Shown one piece after another: positions 36,081 through 45,300 of a DNA stretch of 64,000 nucleotides (the first letter of the stretch is position 1; the number at the start of each line of letters is the position of its first letter). The notes under the pieces are model-generated. The model was given only the letters and a program-made list of their open reading frames with translations. It was not told the origin of the DNA and made no database searches. The DNA comes from Magnolia sinica. Lineage: Eukaryota; Streptophyta; Magnoliopsida; Magnoliales; Magnoliaceae. A program made the position numbers and the translations under genes. Where the stretch lies: contig NC_080582.1 of NCBI RefSeq assembly GCF_029962835.1, positions 75,698,177 through 75,762,176 of the forward strand. The letters run 5' to 3'.

Positions 36081-39000
36081 AAGACTTGTGGGCGAGATGA
36101 GAGTATTAGTGTGAGAGAGGGAGTAAAAGAGTTAAGACTTGAGGGCAAGAGTATTAGAGTGAGAAAGGGAGTAAGAGAAATGTCGTTGTGCAAATAGGGC
36201 AAGGGAGTGCCTGGTTAAGACTTGAGGGCAAGATGGGAGTATTAGTGTTACGCCCCAGACTCGGTCATCGGACTCACAAGGAACCCGATAGCCAGTTCTG
36301 ATCGCAATAGCCTCCGCAGTACCCTATTCTCGGCTCCTGAGGCAGGTTCCAATCCTGGGATCCTATAAGGAGGATTTTCATAACCGTATTTCCCTTTTAA
36401 TACGAGCATACCCAAGATCACAACAAGTACATTTGAAAAATAACAAAGGGGCATATCACAAAATCCACTAAAAATTTGAGCTTTAATACAATGCTGAAGG
36501 GAAATACATCTGATGACAAGGGGAAGAAGGAAGAGGGTCAGCAACACTGGGTCCTTGGCTCAACTCCTATCCAAGCTTAGCTGCTACGACGCTGACCTAG
36601 GATCTCCTGCACGCATCAATCATGCATAAGCTTATAGAAGCTTAGAGGGTGGTGAAAGTGTGTGACAATGGTTCACAGAAGAATAATAGGAGATACAGAA
36701 GGAAAACATGATCGATGCCAATGCCACAAGCCTAACCAAGGTTAAGTCATGAATGCAATGCAATGAGTACTGGGCGCCATACCAAGGCGATGCATAAAGG
36801 GCTTGTATAATCGATGCAAATGCGATGTGAAGTAATGCCAGTCCTCATAACTAGTCCACATGTCAGTACAGTTCCATCATAAGGAATCTACTGGGGTCTA
36901 GTACACTGTAGAATGACTGCCGCTCTACAGACCTGCATAGTCAAACGAGCATATGAGACCTCACTACTTGCCTGTGGACAGCCAATCATCACCAAGGCCT
37001 GACAGTAGCGGACCCATTCACGAGCTGGTCGGACTCAGCCTAGCAATGCCCTCTCTCACAGGCGGGTAAGGCCACACCCCATTCCAACGAACTACACGAC
37101 AGTGGGAGTTGCGGCCTAACGGTGTAAGGCCCTCGTGCGCTCATATTTTTCACCCGGTCATGGCGTTGGAGCAAATCCTTAGTACCATAGAAGTTTTGAA
37201 AATTTCACCCGTGAGCATCTTATGCACCCTATATGCTCAAGTAACATTTCCGATGTCCACATATGGCCATCCACAAATACTCCTGTGGAGGCAGGGCCCT
37301 GATGAAGCAAGGGCGATATTATCATGAAATGCGATGCCAATGCATGAGTCACGCATACAGATTATGCACTAGCTCTAAGCACTCGATGTGCATAAGGGGA
37401 GAAACTCCATCCCTCTATCATATCAACTCAATGACCACACAAAAATGCAATCCAAATATTCTATGAGGGTGTAAGTGCGCCACTCGGCGATGATGACGTA
37501 AAACATACTCCTTCCCAAGGAGGGACTAGGTCTAGATGCATAGACAGGTACTCTAAGGAGCAATCCTCTAGTGGGGGCCTAATACTTTGGGGTAGCCCAC
37601 AAGCTAAAATGGCCATAAAAGCCCACGGAAGAAGCGGTCCTAAAAGGGTTCAAGGTGGGCCTTTAACTACCTATAACAACCCTATGGGCCTACCTTAGGG
37701 CCACTAAGAAGGACATCCAACCTCGGCCACTAAGAAGGACATTTAACCTCAACTGGGTCCCAAAAGGTTGCCCGCTACTACTCGAGCAAAATCGAGGCCC
37801 AAGGCCCAAAACAATCCATGGGCCTAGGGGGCATTACACATGGCCCAATACATAGGCAATATGGTGGGCCCACAAGCAAGGTTTGGGCCCAATCATAAAG
37901 GTTAACTCACGTATTGTGGTGAGATACAGGCCCAAAGGTCAAGGGACCTAACTAGAAGATTCCAAGATAAATGGGCCTACTAAGGCCAATCCAAACTATG
38001 AACATAGATCCATTAGAGGTGGGCCTCCAAGCATACATAAATGAAGCCCAAAGACACCTCAGAAAATGACAATCTTATGTGCATAATCCACCCTTAATCT
38101 GGTGGGCCATGCTGCCCCACAATAGGCTACTAGGGGCAGCCATTTTGGGCCCATGGCTGAATTTCCAGCTCGCCTATATTTTGGGCCTGCTGGGGCCCAG
38201 CAATAATTAATATAAATTAGGTATATGTTCCCTGGTGGTCCACACGTCTCTGTGGTTCCCACCAGATGGGAAGACTGGATTACATACATAAAACAGGTGG
38301 ACCATGCTGTTGGATTGGAAGTCCAGCAACAATCCAATTGGCCTGGGCAATTGGCCCAAAAACATATTAAATTAGGTCCCCAAAATGGAAATTTCTCAGG
38401 GAGGTGGGCCACGTTCCACATGGACCACAGATGGATGGATGGCGGGGTAAGAAATACATCAAGATGGGCCCACAAGGGGGCAGCCATGGCTGGACGTCCT
38501 AACCCGGGCGTCCCAGCCGGGTGGGCCGGTCCAGCCTTGACCACCAAATGCATAGGGGTCTGTTGGCCTCGAAACTTGGTAGGTTGGTCTTACCATGGGT
38601 GGGCTACCTCTTTGCAAAATTTTAGAATTTTTAGAATAGCAGAAATATTTTAATTAATTTAAAGAAAGCAAATTGTCCAGAAAATCTGTTTAACCTGGGC
38701 GTCCTAGCCTAGTGGGCCGGTCCAGCCCTTACCACGGTGTGCACAGGAGTCCGTTGGTCCCGAAAATTGGTAGGTGGGTCCTACCATGGGTGGGCCACCT
38801 CTTTGCAAAATTTCAGGGCCAATAGACATGGCAATTAATTTATACAATTTATGGACAACAAGGTTGCATAAAATACAGGTTGCTGCCCCCTTTTTGGATC
38901 ACCCATTGAAGTGGGCCCATGCCATCAAAATCAAGGGAAAATGGTTGGGAGAGGTGCCTCTACTATTGTACATCAAGGTGGGGTCCACATCAGTGGCCCA

Positions 39001-42000
39001 CCATCCCAAAACATGGCCCACAAAGGGGCTTTCCCAGCCAATACAAATGGCTGGACGGTCCCATATGTTGGACCGTCCAGGCCCTTGGGCCCAACCCAAT
39101 AGGGTCCAAAAGTAGGGCTGCATGGAGGGTTTTCTAGCATACTACAGGGTGGGGTCCACTCACCAAGGACCCACCCTCATCACCTTCGAAAATGATCAAA
39201 AGAAGCGGGCCAAACACCACTCAGAAATTAACAATATGAGCCTCCAAAAATCTGGGCAGCAATGCATGTTGCAACCCAAAAAGAAAAAGTCCAGCAACAT
39301 ATCCTTCTTGTTCATCAAGGTGAGGCCACTTAGATGGGCCACACACACACCCCGATCATAGCCCCAAATGATCCGGACCTTGCGTGGAAAAGTGGACAGC
39401 AAGGTGGATCTCCCTCATCCAGAAAATGGGACGAAGGGAAATGTCCAACAAGGGTGGACAGCTAGATGTGCCTTGCAGATCAAGTGGGCCACCTTGATCA
39501 GCAAAAAAAAAAAGAAGAAGAAAAATAGGAAAGAGAGGGAGAAAATGAGAGAGAATCTGGCCATAGGGAAAGGGCTCTGCCACTAATGAGCCCTCCCAAG
39601 TACAATCACACTCATACATCTTCATTGATTTATAGTTACAATATGAAACTAATACATGCATGGCCTATAATCACAATGGATGGTTGGGATGCCATCCCCA
39701 CCATGAGAGGAGTTGCTAGAAACGGGACGGATCGCATTTGCATCGGCTATACAAGCCCTATATGCATCGCCTTGGTATGGCGCCTAGTACTCATTGCATT
39801 GCATTCATGACTTAGCCTTGGTTAGGCTTGTGGCATTGACATCGATCATGTTTTCCCTTTATATCTTCTATCATTCTTCTGCGTACCATTGTCACACACT
39901 TTCACCACCCTCTAAGCTTCTATAAGCTTATGCACGATTGATGCGTGTAAGAAATCCTAGGTCGGCGTCGTAGCAGCTGAGCTTGGATAGGAGTTGAGCC
40001 GAGGACCCAGTGTTGCTGACCCTCTTCCTTCTTCCCCTTGTCATCAGATGTATTTCCCTTCAGCATTGTATTAAAGCTCAAATTTTTAGTGGATTTTGTG
40101 ATGTGCCCCTTTGTTATTTCTCAGATGTACTTACTATGATCTTGGGTATGCTCTTATTGAAAGGGATATACGGTTATGAAAATCCTCCTTGTAAGATCTC
40201 AGGATTGGAACCTGCCTCAGGAGCCGAGAATGGGGTACTACGGAGGCTGTTGCGATCAGAACAGGCTATCGGGTTCCTTGTGAGTCCGATGACCGAGTCT
40301 GGGGCATGACAGGAGTTGGTATTAGAGCATAGCAAGTAAATCTGTAATAACTTGGGATAACATCACACATCTGCTGCAAGCCTAGGACAAGTACAGTCCC
40401 AAGTGCCTTCCTTTCGTTTGAGCTTGCAATATTTCAACCTTATGTGTCGTCGTCCTTGTTTTCTGTAAACGATGCCGCCCAAGCGGGGCACTCGTGGCTG
40501 TGGTGCCCTTGGCCGTGGTTCTCATCCTGCTCCAGTGACCTGTTCTACACGAGTGCATTCCGCTCCGCCATTGAGGTTCCGATCCCTGAGATTTTGATTT
40601 AGCCTCTTGTTGAGCTTGTTCCTCCAGATGCTCCTTTCCCCCTTCTCAGCCTGATCCCTCGAGGTTTAGTGGTGACCTTGACCTTTCTGCAGCCGAGGCG
40701 TGGCATACTAAGATAGCGAGGATATTCGACACGATGCACTATCTGGCTGACCAGCGTGTTTCCTTAGCGACTTTTCTTCTTCAAGGTGAGGCCCGTCATT
40801 GGTGGTCATCAGTGACGAGGATGGTCAGGCCTCAGTTTGTTTGGACTTGGGAGGAATTCGTGGTTCGTTTAGACCAGAAGTTCTTCCTCGAGCATGTTCA
40901 GGTGCAAAGGGCGATCGAGTTTGAGACCCTAGTTCAGGGTGATATATCGATGTCGTAGTATGAGGCTCGTTTCTTGGCCTTGTCAAGGCTTGCTCCTCAT
41001 CTCACCAGTGATGAGAAGATGAGGGCTCGCCGTTTTGTGACCGGCTTGCGTCTTGCTCTTCGTAGCCGTGTGGTGGGATATTGCTTCGAGACGTTTGATC
41101 AGGTTATCCATCAAGCGTTGGTTTTTGAGGAGGACTGGGCTATGACCCAGAGATTGTGAGAGCAGAGTTCTGGTGGAGACCGGAAGAGGAGAGCACCATC
41201 CGGCAGTTCCAGGCAGCACCGTCAGTAGAGACGGAGGGGCAGATCAGAGTTTCGGCAGCCTGCGGCTCAGTCAGCAGCTTCATCATCATCATCATTAGTA
41301 CAGCCGACCGCTTCATCCCCCGACCCCTTTTTCGGAGATTGCCCTCTTCCTTTGCAGTAGCAGAGGCCACCGTAATTGCCTTCTCCTCGTCCTCCTCAGC
41401 AGCAATAGTATCAGTGAGCACAGCTTCCAGCCACCACCCCTAGGGCTCCTCTTCAACAGCAGAGGCAGTTAGGTAGATCTCCCCAGCGGCCATAGTAGCA
41501 GCAGCAGAGACAACAACAACAGCAGAGGGGATATCCACATGTTCAGTCCCTGGGTCGAGTATGTATTGCAGCTCATCAGGCACAGACTTAGGATCCGCAG
41601 TCTTCCGATTTGCTTCCTTTGCCAGCTCAGGGCCGATTTTATTCCGCGCAGCAAACGCGGGCCAGGACCCGCCGTCATCAACCGACGGAGTTGTCGAGGG
41701 TATTCTTCTTGTTTCTGCTTGCATTGCCCACGTTTTGTTTGATTCCGGCGCTTCTCATTCCTTCGTGGCCGAGCAGTTTTGCCGATCGACCGGTATTCCT
41801 TCGAAGTCCGCGTCTGAGGCCTTCGTAGTTTCGACTCCCTTGGGGAAGTTTATTGTGTTGAGCCGTCATTGCCCTTCTTGCCCTATGTTAGTGGGCAAGA
41901 TGTTCCTTCCTGCCGATCTGTTCGTGATGCCGATGACAGGCTTCGATGTTATTCTGGGTATGCTCGTATTGAAAGGGATATACGGTTATGAAAATCCTCC

Positions 42001-42322
42001 TTGTAGGATCCCAGGATTAGAACCTTTCTCAGGAGCCGAGAATGGGGTACTACGGAGGCTGTTGCGATCAGAACCGACTATCGAGTTCCTTGTGAGTCTG
42101 ATGACCGAGTCTGGGGCGTGACAATTAGAGGGTGAGAGAGGGAGTAAGAGAAATGTAGTTGTGAAGATAGTTATGGGAGTGCCTAGTTAAGACTTGAGGG
42201 CAAGAGGAGAGTGTTAGAGTGAGAGAGGGAGTAAGAGAGAGTTAAGGCTTAAGGGCTAGATGAGTGTATTAGAGTGAGAGAGGGAGTAAGAGAATTAAGA
42301 CTTAAGGGTGAGATGAGAGTAT

Positions 42323-42373
<51 letters not shown>

Positions 42374-45300
42374 TCAAGACTTATTTGATTATCTGACTCT
42401 CTCTCTTTAAGGGAGAATGGCATATGCGATTGCATATTTGATCATATTTCTGGTCCATGAAACAAAAGTTATGCTTATTTGATTATCTGACTCTCAGATT
42501 GGTGGACATTTATTGGATGGTTAAAGATGAAAATATCCAAACATTCTATTTCAAAGGACCAGTAGCCAATAATTAGAGGATAAAATCATTCAAACAATCT
42601 GATTCTAAGACCATGTCTTAGAGACAATAGGTTCCACAATTTAGTTGGTTTAATTTGAGTTAATATATGCTACATGTATAATTTCTAAGTGCTCGAGTAT
42701 CAAGTGTCATATGCTGCCTAAATATCAAATAACTCCCCCTATTTTTTTCACGGGATTTTACCTAAAAAATTACTCCGTAATTCTGATTTACCAAATAATG
42801 CCTTGGCTCCATATTGTAATCAAATGAACCAAAAAATCTGGACAATCCAATCAATAGGTGGGCCACTCAAAAAAAAAATTACACCCAAAATATTCAAATT
42901 CACGTTTAACCCATTTGATGATTTGATCGGCCACTTTTTCATTCGTTTGATCATCAAGGTGGAGTGCACATGTTGGATGGGTTGGATGTCATATACATGC
43001 CACATTGGGCCCCAAAATTATCAACTTTACCACTTTTTTAAAGAAAAATAACAATTGAGGGCATTTTGGAAGCACTTCCCAGTATTTCGATTGCTCGAGA
43101 CACTAGCAAAATCACAATTGAGAAGGAATTTTGAGGTAAGAATCCCTTCCCCCCCCCTCACTTCCTCTCTTCATGCACATCACATTTGCCTTACCCCTAG
43201 TTTAGTTTCTCTAAGGGAGATTAGCATCCTTATTTTGTTTACAATACAATGAACACACACACACGAACTCAGGGTTTTGTTAGGGTCAAGTGCCCCTGCA
43301 CAACAAGATGGTGGGGGGCCGGTGTCCACCTCTAGAGTGCATATTTAGATTGATTTGAACTGTTCATGTTCTCATTACCAATGTATAGAAGCTATGATCT
43401 TATAATCATGCTTCATTGATGATCATGACCTTTGAATTGTGGAATTCAATGTGGCATTAAAATACTCACATTCATCTGCAATCACTCATTCAATAAATGT
43501 TTCTTACCATAGCCTAGGCAGCACAGATCTAGACCACAAATGATTCATATCATAATTTAAGATGCACTCTGGGGGTGGAACCGGCCTTATACTGTATTGT
43601 GGAATAGGGGCAACATACCCTATCAAAACCCATGAAGTTATCCATATGTCTTAGAAGTGCAGGAAATATGGGATTTTTGCTCTGGAAATAGGAGATTTTA
43701 GCTCATGTGCCTTTTCCCCCTTCCTTTTTTAGATATATGAATTCCTTCTCATGGATTGAGTGGAGGCAAATACATTTTTTTTTTTTTTTAAAGAATTTTC
43801 CTCTGAATCACATACGAGTTTGATGTTTTGTAGTTTTTTACCCCCGAATGTTTTGATTGCGTTGTGTTAGCAAGCTTGTTTGGCATTGCATGCTCCAAAC
43901 ATTAACTATTTGCAAATTCTCCCTTTTTGAGAAAGTTGTTAAGCAAAAATGCAATGTTGGGTATAATTGTGTGTAATGCAAGCGGTGTTTGGTAAACAGT
44001 GATTCCTTGCTATTCTTTGCAGCCAACTACTTGAGCATGTCCTTTTTGCTTTTAATCTGTTGTGGGGTACATGTATATAGTGTTTTCAGTATCTTGCAAT
44101 ATCACCGATATATCCCATGAAATATTTATTATCCCAGCTAGGCGATAGGAAACCCAGCTTTAATTTCCATTTTTCATGATTGCGTGCATGATATCGCAAT
44201 ATATCATGGATACACAATATCGTGCAATATATCCCTTTATAAATTCTTAATGTATTGTGGGATATTCGATACCGAGTGCAATAAAGAAAAGAATAAAAGG
44301 AAACCAACTCTATTTTTTTTTATTTGAAAAATTCACAAAAATTGATTTCAATCCATTTATAAGGTGATTTCAATCAGTCCACTCTAGTTTGTTGGAAGAA
44401 AATCTTCAAAATTTCTCCAAAATTGTGATCGGAAGCTTCTTGGGGTTGAATTCTAAAAGGTGCGTATTTTTTTAGTTTAGTTTTTTTTTTTTTTTCCGTC
44501 TTTATATATTGTAAATAGTGGTCAAATGGTAAGAAATCCATGATTCTTCATGTTTTGCATGAAAAATGATGGATTTTGAGTTTCGATTTCAGGATTTGGG
44601 GGAGATGGACTGAGTTGTAGAAAAATGGGGAGTAATTGATATTTTTTCAAATTTTCCCAAATCGGTTGCAATCTCAGTGTCCAAACATGAATATAATTTG
44701 ATCTACACATTCTTGGCAATTTGGGAATTTTTGATAAAAAATTAATTTTAATTAAAAATAATTTAAAATGTTATATATATATATATATATATATATATTG
44801 AAATCCATAGTTATATTTCTAGTTTTTTACTTCTTCTTTTGCTTTTGAATGTAATGTTTGTGTTTCCATACATGTCTTATATTTATAAATTTTATGAACT
44901 GAAGTTGAATATAGTTACATCAGTTTAGTTACATAGGGCAAATTATGACCTTATACAAAGAAAAGCTATTATGTGCACCTTTTTTTTGTGATTTTTTTAT
45001 ATTATTTCTAAGTGTGTATTGGTATCTTTTTTAACAATCCTTGAAGTTTCATTGAAAATTTTGGCTAATTTTTCAATGTTTTCCTATGTTTCCCAACAAC
45101 AAGGTATATTACGCAATACAAGTATACAACCGATATATCTTGTGTGATAACTGATATGTATTCATATCCCAAGGGTGTGATACCTTACACGATAACGATA
45201 CGGAAAACATTGCATGTATGTGCTTTGGTGCCAATTCGATTGCTTGTGTTTGTTACCTAATATAAGGAAAATATACCTTGGGCCAATAGTATGATTGGAG

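Larger units (their letters stand above)
36246..42123 (+). mobile_element. Ty3/gypsy element, Tekay/Del-like, internally deleted, with intact target duplication
   Basis: 5,878 bp flanked by a perfect 5 bp duplication ATTAG (36241-36245, 42124-42128). It begins TGTTACGCCCC and ends GGGGCGTGACA. Order: 5' LTR (36246-40311), primer site (40317), gag, aspartic protease, then a direct jump into the last 166 bp of the 3' LTR. Reverse transcriptase, RNase H, integrase and most of the 3' LTR are absent. Lineage is inferred from the gag start and the protease. Confidence 0.85.

Noticed and set aside
36248..36547. 99-codon open frame also seen at 40010-40309
   Set aside because: The two frames are the two inverted arms of the gypsy LTR and match because of DNA duplication; there is no protein-like conservation pattern.
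38059..39137. Overlapping long open frames on both strands
   Set aside because: They lie inside the gypsy LTR in GGCCCA-rich DNA with few stops. No domain, no start context, and similar frames in opposite strands.
41156..41869. Several overlapping frames around the gag-protease linker
   Set aside because: Low-complexity Q/S-rich linker of the gypsy polyprotein. Only the protease frame at 41561-41957 is supported by motifs.
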